A stretch of 64,000 nucleotides of DNA from Verpa conica (GCA_033030425.1 JAUFSD010000011.1:1302001-1366000); one strand, 5' to 3'. Counted from the stretch's first letter, positions 10,662 to 24,934 are shown. The notes: generated from the letters alone by a model not told the origin. Translations and numbers: made by a program.

Positions 10662-13600
10662 ATGTTTTCAAAAATTATCGAATCGATCAAACGCAGAATA
10701 TCGGCCTTATCCAAAAAGGATGAGAAGAGGAATCAAACTAAAGACCTTGTAGCAGAGATACCAGAGCCCCCGATACCGCAGTCCCTTCCGGAAAGGATAC
10801 CAGAACCCCCAACACCACAACCAAGAGAGAAGAATGGATTATTTATCCTGGAGGATAAAGAAGATGCCTGCGCTGAGTTAGCCCCCGGATATCCTGTTCC
10901 ACTCTGTATGGTCCTCTAACATTTATCTAGCATTATTGCGGTTCATGGACTTGGCGGCGATGCGTATGACACCTGGACAGACAGTGGGAAGCTCTGGTTA
11001 CGCGACTTCCTACCATCCCAGATACCAAAAGCCCGGATCATGTCCTATGGATACAACTCCAAAGTTGCTTTTAGTAGGTCAGTTGCGGGAATCGACGAGT
11101 TTGCGGCAGACCTTCTCAACAGGTTGAATGACGAGCGGGAGACATCCCAGGTAAGTTGACTTAAATGAACCCGTGGCTTAGCTATCTGACATCGCGCAGA
11201 GCAAAAAGCGCCCTATAATCTTTATATGCCACAGCCTTGGGGGAATCGTAGTTAAAAAGGTAGGGGGGCTACCTGTCTGTCTGTTATAAAGGGCCTTGCA
11301 CTCACTAATATAGGCCCTTATTCTTGCTCACGAACGGTCTAACTCCTACGGCAGCCTACTTGAGATGATAAAGGGCATTGTTTTCATGGGGACTCCTCAC
11401 CGGGGATCAGACATTGCATACTGGTCGGGTTTTCTCGCCCGTGCGCTCCACTCCGCTCAACTTGGAACAGCCACAAACACAAAACTCTTACCAGACCTTG
11501 AAAAGAATTCCAAAACCCTTGCCGACATATCAACGCAGTTCATCGATCGTAGCGTTAACATCAGAATTAGGACATTTTATGAAGTTGAGACTATGGTTCC
11601 AATGAACTCCTTGGTATGATTTGAAGACCTATTTATTGTCATTAATTATTGGATAGTAAGCTAACATCACCCAGGTTGTGGACAAAGATTCAGCTCGCCT
11701 TAATCTCCCGACAGAGATCTCTGTTCCTATTCAAGCGAACCATAGGACGATGTGCAAGTTCTCGGACATTGATGGCCAAAAGTACAAGCCGGTGTGGAGG
11801 GCTGTGAAGAGCTTGGTGGGGGAGAGTATCCCCGCTACGAAATCATTAGCCTGTACGTAGAACCTAGTTATATATTGGTATATAAAGTACTGAGTACTGA
11901 GTCACTCTCTAGCTTTTTCTGAGGAGGAATTGCGGTGTTTTCACTCTCTCTACACTTCCAGCTACGATGAGTACAAAGAAAGAGTAGCATCTCGCATTGA
12001 AGGAACATGTACCTGGTTCTTAAAACATGAAAAATACCTTCCATGGCTACAGGAAGAAAAGTCGAGTCTCCTTTGGGTTTCAGGAAATGCTGGGTGCGGA
12101 AAAACCGTTTTATCGTCGTTCCTAATCGACGTACTCAAAAGAGGTCCTAAATACCCAACAGCTCCTCGAATTGTCTGTTTTTTCTTCTTCGATGATAAAA
12201 TAGAATCGCAGAAGGACGCAAACGCCGCCCTTTGTGGACTCCTACACCAGATAATCTTGGCAAATCCTTCCCTCATTAAGCACGCTATGGCGAACCCACA
12301 GATTCCGAGCAGTACAAAAGCTTTATGGGATGTCTTCAAAGCCGTGAGCACGGACCCAGCAGCTGGCAATATCACCTGTGTTATCGATGCCCTTGATGAA
12401 TGCGAAGACTCATCCAGACAACAATTAATCAAATGGTTTGTTGACCACCTCACCAAAGAACGGCACCCTAATCAACAATTTTTAAAGGTCTTGATGACTA
12501 GTCGTCCGTACAAGTCTATCGAACAAGACTTCCGTAATGTGCCGAATGTTAGACTGAAGGCGGAAGATGAAACTGAAAACACAAGCGAGGATGTGGCTAT
12601 AGTGATCAATCAGAGGATACTAGCCCTGCAGTCCGACACTGGGTGTTCTGATGAGACTAGGATCAAGATTGAACAACTACTTATGGGAAATGCCGACCGA
12701 ACGTTCTTGTGGGTATCAATTGTTCTCGAACTACTTGAAGCAAGCGCGGAGGCATCAGACGAAGCATTGGAACGTATTGTAACTACCATACCGCCAAGAC
12801 TAGAGGGAGTTTACGATGCGATTCTTGAGAGGATTCCCAGCCAAGAGAAAGAGAAAGCAATGAAAGTCCTCAATATCATTGTCGGAGCTCGAAGGCCCCT
12901 CTCCTTGACAGAGTTCAATATCGCTTTAGGAATTCGACAAGGCGACAGATCCATCGGCGATATTAAACCTAGACTGGAGCCCGATATAGAGCGAACAGTC
13001 AAAGGTCTTTGTGGGCCTTTCGTTAGGGTGATAGACTCGAAGGTCGTCCTAGTACACCAGACTGCAAAGGAATTCTTGATTAAATCGCCTTATTCCAGTG
13101 ATACAGTTGGAGATTCATGGAAGTGCTGTATAGATCCTATCGACTCAAACATCTTCATCTTGAAAATCTGTATCTGGTACCTTTCGTTGTCTGAGTTTGA
13201 ATCAGACTATTTATACTCCTTTCAAGTTAGGGAAATGGAAGCCTATAATGGGTACACCTGCATGTTTGTAACCCCAGAGAAGGTTCAGGAGTACGCCGAA
13301 AAGCACAGCTTTCTCGATTATGCAGCCAGAAATTGGATGCATAGCTTTAGAGAAGTGCAAGAAAAAGCAGATTTTGCTTTGCTAAACTCAGTCATTGAAC
13401 TGTGTGATACTCACACAAATTCGTTTTTGACCTGGTTCCAGGTATACTGGACTTCTCATCGGGCTTACTTATCACATAGTAAGACAATTACCAGCCTCAT
13501 GGTAGGGTCAATTTTAGGACACGAGGCTGTGGTGCGGTTTTTGATCGCTAATGGAGCTGAGGTTGATGCGAAAGATAATTTTGGCCAGTTAGCACTACAC

Positions 13601-13771
13601 CATGCGTCACGGGAGGGTGAGGAGGCAGTTGTAAGGTTGCTAGTGAAATCAATGGTTGAAAGAAAGGTCGATATTGGCATAAGGAGTATATTCGAGAAGT
13701 CAGCGCTAGATATTGCTATAGATATGTCACACATACAGATTGTAAAATTCCTGACGCAATACAAGGAATGA
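10662..13771 (+). CDS. NLR-like protein: alpha/beta-hydrolase - NACHT - ankyrin, 943 aa
   Basis: Six exons (10662-10876, 10931-11150, 11200-11259, 11314-11613, 11675-11852, 11913-13771) join to 943 residues with every phase consistent. Residues 1-72 are a basic and Pro-rich leader. About 73-324 is a SesB/LipA-like serine hydrolase: VHGLGG, nucleophile elbow CHSLGG (Ser157), GTPHRG (191-196) and a catalytic-type His288. The NACHT NTPase follows, with Walker A GNAGCGKT (382-389) and Walker B VIDALDEC (481-488). About three ankyrin repeats end the protein (about 855-943). In other fungi this architecture acts in non-self recognition and cell death, with ankyrins sensing, NACHT oligomerising and the N-terminal enzyme as effector. 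Intron 1 uses an unusual donor (GTTAGC), but it is supported by the junction (DIIAVHGLGG) and by the paralogue at 29758. It looks intact, although the ankyrin array is short. Confidence 0.88.
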
Positions 13772-15743
13772 GAACGATTGTTGCCGTCCAGGGCGAGCTA
13801 AGTTATAAGAGGGGTTGATCCTGACTAGTTAGATAGTGTTTTATCCTAAGATGTACTTGTTTTAAATTATTCTCGACCTATTTTACCCTATATTATAAAT
13901 ATGACTATAGATGTATATTCTCCAGTTCTTTAAACAATTTACCTTCATCGCCGTATAAGTACGGCCTTATGCACACGTTATATGCTTTACATGATATTAA
14001 ATTACTATCTGTATATTCCATCTCCACTTCTCGTGCGTTCACCGATCTATTCTTTTATACATAAAAAATATTACTTTATATACTTCCATAAGCCCTCATT
14101 ATGTTTTTCCAATAGAACTAATTCACAAGTTGGATACACGAGGAAATGATCATCCATACTATCTTTTGAAGGACCGAGAGATTGGTTGTGTTTGAGTATG
14201 GCCGACAGCAGTCGATCCCCATTAGGAGTCGTAGGCATGTAGGGTATAAGAGTTCGGGCTTACCCCCCTCCTCTAGGTGTATTATCGAACAATTATTCTA
14301 TTGCTTGCATCCGTACTTTCACAGTTTAGTAGTATTGGTGTAGCGCCGATCCGGTTTAGGGTACATTATAATAAAGCCCACCGGCTTAGCAATTTTATAC
14401 ATATACCTATTACTTATCAGAAACGGTAGTTATATTATAAGCAGAGAATACAAAGGTATATTCAGTGTTCGCAACAGTCTAGGGCCCTCTAGTAGCCCTA
14501 GAGCTAGACGAACTATGGCTCATAATCCGGACAAGATTCCCCAGGACATCCCATCCCACCCCCCCAGTTATCCATAGCCCCCTATAGGTATTTGCCAAGG
14601 AATTCTTTGCACTATCCTGGGAACAAAAATATACAGTATCTGCTGCAATCACAGCCCAAGTAAGAGTAGGTACAGCCCCTCTCCAAAGGTGCTTGTGATT
14701 TGGAGCATGTCCAAGACAGGTGTTGTCCAAGAGCTTTGTCCACAGCTGCCTAGAGTCACTGAAGCCCCTAGTTGGATTCAACTGGGGGGGTTGTACGGGA
14801 AACTGTAGGAGAACTTCGGAATATATTAGGTAGGAAGGGCCTCATGGTATAGACCTGGGAAGAAATTGAAATGGTACTTGAGGGGGAGTGCCAGGGGCGT
14901 AGGCTAGACCCAGAAGAGGGAATTCGCATATGTAATACTAGATTAGGAACAAGGAGCATATATGTTTAAATAAGTCTGTAAAGAAGTGAGGATGGGGGGA
15001 AGCCCTGGGTCTATTAGGCAAGCCTCAAATCTTTCCTACAAGGACCACTTAATCTTGATACAGAAATCCATCCCAAAATTTTAAAAAATATATTTCACAC
15101 AAGTATACATGTTCTGGCCCGTTGGGGGGACGTCCTCTGTATGGGCCAACCTACGCCCCCTGTATGGGTAACATAAAAAAAATCCTGGCTACAAAAAAAC
15201 ACTCAGAACAAAGCTTCCAGCCTCCTACAAGTTTAATAAAGCATAGAATAAAATCCAAAAAAATCACAAATATAGTTCAAGATAGATTTATATTTTCTAG
15301 CTATTATTCTTATTCTTTTGAGTCTCCCTGTATTAATTAGGCTATACTTTGTTGGCTCGCCCATGGGTGTCCCTCCAACGGGTAGGGCACCTAACTGATT
15401 GCCCTTTTATTCTCTCTAATTTGATTATGTGGAAATATTGACTCAATAAAAAGTGCCTCTTAGCACCCTCCTATCTCCCCTCCCCGCCCCCGCCTTGCCC
15501 CGCCCCTCCTCCGAAACCTCCAGTATCCCAGAGCCTCAGATCTTCTATAATCTGAGATCATGTCTGGTAAAATTGCATGTCTTAATCTTTTAATTGTGGA
15601 ACATGATAGTATTCCAGACAGGTGGTCCGGTTTTATACTGCATAACAGAGGCAGCCGACAGTACTATTTACATTTTTTTCACAGCCCCTTAAAGCCCATA
15701 AACTCCAACTCATATTACACATACTCCACCACACATTCCCCAT
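13772..15743. other. Gene-free stretch between NLR-like gene and LPMO gene
   Basis: It is AT-rich. Two adjoining minus-strand frames (14479-14781 and 14768-14959) may be remains of one decayed reading frame, but they show no motif. A short pyrimidine-rich run (15465-15510) precedes the LPMO 3' end. I see no supported gene. Confidence 0.35.
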
Positions 15744-16669
15744 TTAACAGGTGAAAGGACGAGGGCCAGGAATAGTGTAGCTAGTGACAACAGGCCAGTA
15801 AATCTAAATCCCATATTTAGTTAGCATCAATCTACCAACTCTAAGTACCGACTATTTGAATAACTCACGTTGATCTTAACCCCCGGATCAGTACCAGCAT
15901 AGGCACCAGGGAACGAGACAGTAGCCGGGCTAGCAGACCCTCCACCAGTAATGTTGATCTGGGCACACTCCATATAGAACTGAGCACCCGGGTACGAGCT
16001 AGCACCATGAAGCGCAATAATCTCCGCACGGAGCAAGTAGTTCCCAGACGGGATACAAGACGGGATAGTGATCTCGACTTTGCCGTCATTGTTGACCAGG
16101 CGAGTTACAGCCCAGACACCGGAAGAGTCAAGTCCGTCTTCGTAGATTTTGAACCCTGAGAGAAGAGAGTTAGTTTTAAGAAAGGTGAGATTATTTCATC
16201 TAACTCGGGAAGGAGGCATACATTTGAGGCCGGTAACGGTAGTAGTGAGAGCAGAATCGACTTTGGCAAGGTATACCATGACGGGTCCCAAATGGCCGGG
16301 TGAGATCGGGTCGTCTCCGTCGGCGGGGTTGGCGCCGTCCAGAGTGTGGTGCCATTCGGTGATTACTTTTCCGCCGGCTGGGACGTCTATGATTGTTGTT
16401 GGGAGGGGAGTGCGGTATGGGTTGATACCACCGTTGCAGATGATGTCGTTTGAGGTCACGTCAGTGATAGGCTGTGAAGATGAGTTAGTATACATCTTTG
16501 AGTGTAAAAAAGAAGGGGGGGATTGGAAACATACTCCGTCGTAGGTAGGAACACGGATACCAGTAGTGTGTCCTGCTGAAACACCATTGACATACAGTTC
16601 CTGGAAGATAGTGTGGGCAGAAGCAGAGCCAGCAAGGGCAGCTGCAAAGATTGCGATTGAGGTCCTCAT
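15744..16669 (-). CDS. AA9 lytic polysaccharide monooxygenase, secreted, 243 aa
   Basis: Four exons on the minus strand (16669-16535, 16471-16222, 16155-15869, 15803-15744) give 243 residues with consistent phases. Residues 1-18 are a signal peptide ([18 protein letters not shown]); cleavage exposes His19, the obligatory N-terminal copper ligand. The second brace histidine is His105 in [13 protein letters not shown]. The axial region is present: His178 (ALHGA), Gln187 and Tyr189 (QFYMEC). Cysteines 57 and 192 may pair. The protein ends with the family tail (YTIPGP...FTC). AA9 enzymes oxidatively cleave cellulose or hemicellulose outside the cell and work with cellobiose dehydrogenase and cellulases. 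There is no CBM1. All key residues are intact, so it is probably active. It stands alone in repeat-rich DNA. Confidence 0.92.
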
Positions 16670-16790
16670 AATGATATAATAATGGCCAGCCAACAGAGAA
16701 AAAAATTATAATAATCTGCTTGTATAGAAAGGAAGTGATGGGTTGGGATGAAGATTCTATCAACACGTTTCTCTCGCTGGCTTTATATTC

Positions 16791-16797
16791 AGTTTCC
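16791..16797 (-). promoter_or_regulatory. TATA-like box of the AA9 gene
   Basis: TATAAAG on the minus strand, about 122-128 nt upstream of the start codon at 16669. It is the only TATA-like site near the expected position. Confidence 0.4.
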
Positions 16798-19700
16798 CCG
16801 CTATTTTCTATGGCCAGTCAGCTGTGGCTTGACTTCCTCTCGCCCACGTATTACGCACACAAATTCAATATAGTTGCTCATTTCTGAGATATTAGCGAGG
16901 GATCTGAAATTCCAAGGTTAGGGTGCCTCCGTTTCCCCCCCACAGCTTAAAGTATAAACGGAGGTGTCGGCTCAAGATGCCATCCATTCACAAGATGTTT
17001 CAGTATGTTGGCTGCCCATGTACCTTAAAGCTTGTCAAGTCCGGGTCTTAGGAGGTGTTACTTCGGTAGCATGAACCGTCGGTTTGTCGTCCCGGCATAC
17101 AACTCAAACGATTGGTCCAGGTTCTCCACGACCCATGCCGGGGGCTGTCTATCTGCAGGAACAAGGTATCGGGAATTGACAAGCCGCAGGGGTGTGTTTT
17201 ATCCGACGGCCCTTATTACCGGATCCATGGATATCTGTAAGAAACAATAGTAAAACGTGACAACTAATATCGCTGGCGCTGATCTCGAGTTAATGAAGTA
17301 GTCGCTCGTCCCTATACACAATAAACCTCCGCGACGAGGGCGACCCTGTACATCAAAACGCCAAGTACACGAGACTGGTCCTGAATAAAAAAAAATTCTT
17401 TACCTTATTCTCATCTTCCTAGGCTCTAGGGTATCGTTTAACTAGTAACAAAATCCGAAAATCATGCGATCTACGGGGTTACCTAGGAATTATGGGTGGT
17501 ATATTCAACACACCGGAGTCGGAAGAAGCCGAGCGCGAAGGAGTGTAGGTGTGGGGTCTTGAATAAGAAGTACAGCGCTGGCAAAAAGACATAAAATACA
17601 ATTTATTAAAGAATGATGAAATTTTATAATACGGATGCGACTCCGCGAGTGAATCACAAGACTTTATTACCCAAAGTAGTGTTGTTACACCATGATCAGC
17701 ATGCACCATAAAACCGAGGATTTTCTTATTTATCTCTTCCTACTGCCCGCTGCAAACCCCACTCAAGAGTTCATACGATTTATTCAACTTTCATTTCTTG
17801 GTCCGAGATTTAGCGCCCGGATTGTGAGGTGATGCAAGGTTCTATAGTCCCTTCGGCGCGCGGCTCACGATTCTACTCCGTTCCTTGGCCCTGTTTATAA
17901 GCCTTAGCTCTCTACACTGTCAAGTCTTGCCAAGGTTGTACCTTATACCTATCGTAGTTGAGTTACAAATACTCACTTATCCTTTATAATCCTAGACCTA
18001 AAGCTTGGAAAGCGTTGACGCACTCAGACAGGGTTAGGGTTGCTAAGTGCTTTCCAGATAAAATTAATAATATCCTATTATACCCATTCTATCTCAGTGT
18101 TGAACACAATACGTACTATCCATAGGGTTAGCTATATCACTACAATATAATAGATATCCCATTCAAGATTACATTGATTTATACATGCACAGCCATTGAA
18201 TCTCACCCCTTGCATCCATCACGTCTAACCTACCTAGCTAGCAAAGTGCTTCCAGGAATTGAGGCGGGTAAACAAAGAGCAGGCTGTAAATGAAGCCTTA
18301 TAGCTATACCAACAAATAAATACAAATACTAGCCACAAACACCATCAAGAAATCAGATCTAGAGGTTAATCCACCATAATATATTCTTAGCAAACCAGTA
18401 AACAACTTTACACTATACATGACTTAACTGAGTAGCTGATTCTCCACATAGAACATGGATGAAAACCCTAACCAGAGAAGAACTTGGGTGGAAGACAATT
18501 TAAAGCCTACCCACATTTTCGGGAGCCCGGGGAAAATCTCCTAGATGATCTACTCGTCATTAGGCATGCAGTCAGCGCTTTTGAGTATATCCTTGTCGCT
18601 ATTTAACCGCTATTGAGTCTTAATTCACCGTGATTACGCATACCATATTCTTCCTCTGTTGAGTGTATGCGGAATACGCAGACGGAGTCTGTGGCGCAAG
18701 TGGCTGTAAGTCTTGGTTTTATAATGACGTTGTCCGGGTGACCCCCCGTAGTCTGGCCGCTGGATATGCGTAAATAAGCACAGGCAATAGTGAGTTATAG
18801 ATCTAAACTTGGTTTTTTTTAAAAGAGTACTTATTTTAGGTTGATCTACTATGAAGGTTTTCTTCGGTCAGTTGAAGAACATTTCTACCATAGGTGTTGA
18901 GAAATCTTCCATCTCCTATAGTTTATCTCTTCACGTGTTATTTTAGTGATTTGGATACATATATATTTTACCCGGTCTACCCTTTCATATGTCCATTATA
19001 CTAACTTCACAGAGAAAAGAAATTTGATGCGTATAAACAGCCTATAAATAGTTAAAGCTCTACTATCTTTGGATTTTACGGATCCAATAGGGGCCGGTGT
19101 TACAGCATTACTGATACAGCTGGCATAATGTTTCTACATAATTTATTCTCTTATTGTAATATTAATAGCGCGTATTACCAGAACTAGAATCTAATCCAAT
19201 CTAGGCTAAAACAAAGAACCGGAAACAAATTCTTGAACCGAACAGGCTAGGTAGAAGGCTATCGGTGTAAAAAGGCGCTAGACCAAGTTTAAATAACGAG
19301 TGATTGTTCGTGAGTATCACGTGCAGGTAATACGATATTAGACAACAATTACTACCCTATATCATAGAAACACCATGAACGCCACCTAGGGAGCTTTAAT
19401 TAATACTCAGTTGCTGCAGTCAACATAAACCAGTCTCTTAGATTTATGATCACATATTTGCTAATAAGAATATTCAGATGCAAGAGTACAGGTCAGGGGA
19501 CTGAAGCAATCCCGGATAACAGGAGCCAACCACTTACGTAAGCAAGACCTTTCCAGCTCATAGGGGATACACAGTATGGCTCTATTGTTAATTGCTATTC
19601 TACCTCATACAAAGAGCGCGTGCTCCATAATACTATTATTAGTCCAGAACAGTCACGTGACCCCACTGGGTCAGGGCACAAATTAGACAGGACAGCGGGA

Positions 19701-20682
19701 GAACTGAAATAATCTCTTACACGGTGCTTATTTGTTACTGGCTAGTACATTCATGTATATTTTCATACTTGTCAAGCTGGGTCATAGGGGATCACTCGAC
19801 CGCTGTTAACCCTCCATATCAATAAATGCCCTTGTAAGAGGCTAGTGGTAGCAAGATGCTTACCCTGCTGAAGAGTCTTCGAATTTAGAGATACCTTTCT
19901 AGGTCCGCGCATCTTATAGTTTTACTTAGTTAGCCATAGTGGCGCAGTGGCTTAGCCACTAAGCTAAACCGCCACGGTGAACCCTAACCTCTCTTGGCGC
20001 TGGGATACATTACCTAAAGAATAATTGAGTATTTCTGAGACAAACTTATAAGGACTTTAATATTATAATAAAAATTATAACACTAAAGTTATTCTCCGGA
20101 TAAAAGTTAGTCAATATAATAAAATAAATAATGACTAACCATCAATTTATTCGTTTATTCAATAACGGCTAACCGCAGCGACTATATTAGATACACGATG
20201 AAACGTAAAATTCTTTTTACGACCAGTGAGTTATCTAATCAGAATAACATTCGGACTAGACCAGGGTTGCAACAAAGTTTTGTTAGGAGCAATAATCACT
20301 TTCTCACGCCCATCAAAACCTACATAAAAATCTTCATCCGCTTGACTAGTACGCATATAGGATAGGGGGGTCCCCAAAGTAATCTACATGCAATATTCTA
20401 GCAATCGTTCTTTGAAAGCAGGTTTATTTGAGTAGATTTTGACCATCTGACAAAATTGACTGCCAATAAATATCTTGGCAAGTAGAAAATACACCAATAT
20501 CGCCCATAAGAAACCCCAAAAAGAGTGAAGAGAAGCATAGGAAATCTTTATAAACAGCACAGAATGACAGTTCCTCCTTCCTTTAGGCTTTCGTCTATAA
20601 GAACCCAGACCATGTAATATGCCGAAAACATAGGAAACACATTAGAAATTACCCCCCACTCGCTTGGATCATACCTACCAGA
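16798..20682. other. Long gene-free, AT-rich tract
   Basis: Nearly 4 kb without a supported gene. No frame above about 76 codons shows a motif. Two tRNA A-box-like stretches (about 18690 and 19940) lack a proper B box and cloverleaf. Short TTAGGG-like bits occur singly and are not arrays. Confidence 0.45.
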
Positions 20683-22465
20683 TCATAGTTTGATCTCATA
20701 CTTCTTCCTCAACATCTCACCATACCTGTTAAACAAAACCGGCAGAGGACACATAGCCAACGCAATGAACGCCAACAAACTATTTCCCCACCCCAAGCCC
20801 AGCTTATCATACATCGCGCTACCCGCCAACGGCAAGACACCCCCGAGTATACTCCTGAGCACCGTATTCGCCGCCAGTGCACTCGCCGCATATATCGTAA
20901 AAGCATCAACCAGATACGTCGTGATGCACATAAACGTACTGATGATCCCAATCCCAATACAAGTCGTACCCATAATCGGGACGATCCAATGCGTCTCGGA
21001 ATACGCCGCCCAACCGTACCAGAACAGGCCAATCGGGATGAACGGTGAGAGGTAGGCCATGGGGATGAGACGGTATTCGGGTTTTAGAACTCCGTGTTTC
21101 TTCTTTTTGGCGACGAGGATGCGGTCGGAGAAGACGCCGGCGAGACCGAGGCCGGTGACGGAGCCGACGCCGAGACCGATGTATGCGAGGCCGACGATGC
21201 CGGTGGAGAAGTGGTACTGGCCTTCGAAGACGGTGGGGAAGGTCGTGAAGAGGAGGTAGAGGTAGCCGTAACACATTGCGGCGAAGCTGCATAGTTGGGT
21301 AAGGGTTAGAAAACTTGCACTTTGGAATATGCACTTCGGTATGCCAATGATATGTAAGGCTGGAAAACTTACATCGATAAGGATAGAACAATAGGACTTA
21401 GGAAGAGCATCTTCAACGGTCTGATGAGGGACCGTGCTAGGATTTCTTTCTTGGGAAGTGGACTTTCTAGCTTACTCCGTAGCTTTTCGTTCCCGGTTTC
21501 CTTCCGAAGTCGTTTCGCTTTCGCGGCCAAGATAGTCGGTGCGTAGGTCTCTTTCAGAAATACTAGCGAGAGAACAGATACCGCAGCACCCTACTCAAGT
21601 AAGTATGAAACATCTATAATAGTGGGCAGATGGTGGGGGGAGAGCGCTGTGGCGTGTCGTACACATATGCAAATTAACCAAAACACCCATCTCCAACCCT
21701 TCGCCTGCGCCAAAAAGCCCCCGGCAACCGGCCCAATGGTGGGTCCCAAGATTGGCCCAAGCGCAAAAAATGCAATAGCCGTTCCCCTCCTCTCCAATGG
21801 TATCACATCAGCAATCGTTCCGCCTCCAATCGTTAACGGTGCAGATCCAAAACATCCTGACAGAAACCGGAACACGGCCAACATCGCGAGGGACTTTGAT
21901 TCTGCGCAGGCAACGGTGCACAAGATGAAGCAGACATTGGAAATGTTGTAGATGATATTCCGGCCCCAGAATTCAGATGCGGGGGCGAGAACAAGTGGGC
22001 CGAACGCGAAGCCGAGGACGTATACCGAGACAACAAATGCGGCAAGTTCGTGGGAGGTAGTTTTGAAGTCGGTCATAACTTGGGGAATGGAAGGCGCAAA
22101 TATTGAAGATGCTAGTGGACTAAAAATCTAATATTAGATGCGAGGCTATGGGTTTTTCGCGTATGGTTTGCGGGGGGGGGTGCTGTGACTCACGTTATGA
22201 AAGTGATAGCACTAACAATCCCGACTGCAAACGTTTTTCTCCACGATGGCCAATTCATGGGATTTTCTGGATCATCGGGTCCGTCCCAATCCACAATATC
22301 CGGGTTGGCCACGGTTGCCTCCTCTTCTCGTTCTGTTGACATTGACTTCTCGGAGGCCAGACTTCCTAATGGCACTCCTGTCTCTGTCGCATCCTCGTCC
22401 AGTGTTGCTGGGTGTATATCGGAAGGGGGGGAAATTCCCGCCTCAAGGTCTTTGGGCTCTGCCAT
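20683..22465 (-). CDS. MFS multidrug:H+ antiporter (DHA1 type), 516 aa
   Basis: Four exons on the minus strand (22465-22194, 22119-21663, 21590-21373, 21286-20683) join in frame to 516 residues. The cytosolic N-terminus carries the family signature VDWDGPDDPENPMNW (about residue 60). Twelve hydrophobic segments follow. The antiporter motif C lies in TM5 (GPILGPTIGPVAGGFL), the position after TM2 has the motif-A-like GRNIIYN, and a long basic loop follows TM6 (KAKRLRKETGNEK...). Such carriers sit in the plasma membrane and export fungicides, toxins or polyamines in exchange for protons. I chose the start at 22465 (ATGGCAGAG); an in-frame ATG at 22516 would add 17 residues. A TATA-like TTATATA lies about 90-100 nt upstream. 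No biosynthetic cluster is adjacent, so the substrate is unknown. Confidence 0.9.
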
Positions 22466-22516
22466 GATTGATGTTGGATTATCGCTAGATTGCCAAGGTT
22501 GAAGGACGACATCCAA

Positions 22517-24934
22517 GAAAAAAGGGAAAAGTGCTAAGCCTGGGGAAGCTGCATAGTATATAAAGAGCAGGCCAGGAGATAAGCTGACCGGGAAAGTAGG
22601 TGTGTATTACAGCGAAATGACTTTATCAAGCTACAGCCGCCTAAGTAAGCAATGCGCATTCTGTAATCCCAGTGGCGCTACTACATTCTTAATTTGGGTT
22701 TCCCACTATGCTTGAGGTTATTTATTTAGCGAGTGACCTAGAAGGAGTTTCGGATAACGGAAAAGTCGAAAATCAAACCACAGCCTTACGGATCAATTAA
22801 TTGGTGACTGTGGTGTGGTGGGGGCTTGCAAGGGTTTTGCCGTCTCTTCCGTGCGTGTGCCTGCACCTGGGGAGGAGGAGGAGTTAAGCTTCTCCGGGTA
22901 AGTCCGTGTCTTGATCGATTAGTTGGACTAACACCGACAGATAACATTCTACAGGACTTCAAGGAAGGTCTCCAGAGACCCAAAAACGCTTTATATCAAA
23001 CTCCAATACACATTCTAAAGTCCAGAGAATTTTACTATAGTAGTGTATCCTGATAAATTCACTCAGTAAGCCACGTGTTCAGCAACGAAAGGTGAGCCCA
23101 AGGTCAGACAAGTCTTATAGCTTGTACCGTTTCCGGGGCCGCGAAATATCTTCGTTTACTGAGATTCTATTGAACATGCGATCAGAGGTATACACGGGTC
23201 CAAAGAAGGTGTGGGTTTAACGTTTTAGGCTAAATACTATCAAAAATAACTGACTGCACGTATGTACATACATAAATACGTGCCGTAGTCTCAAACAGTA
23301 TTTTCTGAAACATCCTTTGTGACACTCTGCCATGGGCTTTTTTATGCATGATATACTTAGTTATACTTCTGTATGTCTTTTCATGGATTATCACTCGGAC
23401 TCCCTGGGCACGTGTACTTGAGTGAAGAGTGCTACCCTTCTCTATTAATTAATCAAATACAGATATATAGCTTATGTATCATGTTAATAAACATAAATAG
23501 AAATTATAGGGAAAATCCGCCAATATTGGGAGAATTCTACGACGACCTTCCACTTTGCTAGTATTACCCGAAGTGTATGTTACACTAAGCCTAAGTAAGC
23601 GCCGGTAAGTAACATATAGCGCTAGACACGATCTTATCATATAGTACTAGCTCTATAGCTAAGCTTATCACTACCGAATGTATGCGACTAGACTAAACTA
23701 AAAGATTATGCTACTAAAACTACTCGTAAGCGGGTGACGCCTGGAAAACCGAGCCGGCATGCTATACCATTATGTAAACCTCAGTACAGTTAGTATTGCA
23801 CGCAGGTCTTGTTGGTTTTCTAAACGTTACCTGAGTGCGAGTACAGATCGAGTATTAGAAGCCGGGTAAAGGCTACATAAACTAATAATATATCACGCAA
23901 CCCTCCATTAGTAGTGGCTGGGAATGATCATATGATCCGGAAGTATAGGTTACGGTTAACTAATACATAGCTGAAATTTATCTGACCACTAAACAAGGAA
24001 GATTACTAGATGCTAGAAAATCTCCAGTAATCAATGCTTACGTTACCTTCGACGAAGTGGTCCTATAAGATCGAGGAATGTGGGTTTTGACGCTTGGGTC
24101 CTGCTAGCCAAAAGTCTATGAGTTTACTAGACCTTAGTAATACAAGCGCTAACTAGTTTTTAACCGATTTAATCATTAACTATCACTCGGTGTGCATAGC
24201 CCTCCTCGTATTAAGGGTATTTACTCATGCGCATGTCTATTAATCCCCTAGTGGCATATCTCAATATACACCAACGCCAGAACGTGGCCGGATCGTCATA
24301 GAGGTCCTACCGAAATTCCTATGCCACGGACTCTCTAGGATCGAGATCTTACGCCACCTTTACCGGGATTAACTAACTCTCGGCAGATTGAGGACTTTGG
24401 ATAAGGTAACCCCGAGATCATCACATTATTGATATTCTAGAGACAAAAATGCTCGGTCACCCGCAAGGTAGTTAAAGACCTGAGATGAGTATCACTACAA
24501 AACCACAATAGATAAGAAATAGAAAGTTCAACTAGAGAAATAATACGTTAATAGCTCTTGTAAAATCTAAATATCTTCATCTAGGCGCTGCTATGGTGTA
24601 AGATATCATGCCCAGATGGACCCGGCTACTATATAGCTAATCGGGTATTTTTGTCCCCCTAGGATACAGTACGGGAAAGTTGGATGTTTTTGATATGGTA
24701 TTGATGCGATATTCTGGGGATGCTACATTAGTCGGGTGTGTTATAGAACCTTTTAACCAACTCGGTAGTACTTCCAACTTGAAACCGTATCTCCCGCCGG
24801 TGCGGTAGTTAAAACACCCCTCTTTAAATCATTATATCTAACTCGCCAAAGTAAAAATCACGAAACAAAATAAAACTATCAGTTAGCCAATGAAACAAAA
24901 AAGGAAAAGGAAGAAACCTATAAGTATAAGCAGA
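22517..24934. other. Gene-free, AT-rich tract
   Basis: Only short frames without motifs. Near 24645-24665 a single stretch (GGGTATTTTTGTCCCCCTA) resembles an end of the TA-flanked MITE family and may be a relic. Confidence 0.4.

Noticed and set aside
11962..12456. 164-aa frame antisense to the NACHT exon
   Set aside because: Shadow of the NLR-like gene; no independent support.
14479..14959. Two adjoining minus-strand frames
   Set aside because: They might be parts of a decayed gene, but there is no motif, no splice fit and no relative in the window.
18685..18760. TGGCGCAAGTGGC, tRNA A-box-like, with a possible tRNA body
   Set aside because: No acceptor stem and no proper B box (GGGTGACCC only). 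At most a tRNA-derived relic.
19930..19995. TGGCGCAGTGGC A-box-like sequence with hairpins
   Set aside because: The B box is too weak and no cloverleaf forms.
20690..21055. 121-aa plus-strand frame
   Set aside because: Antisense to the last MFS exon.
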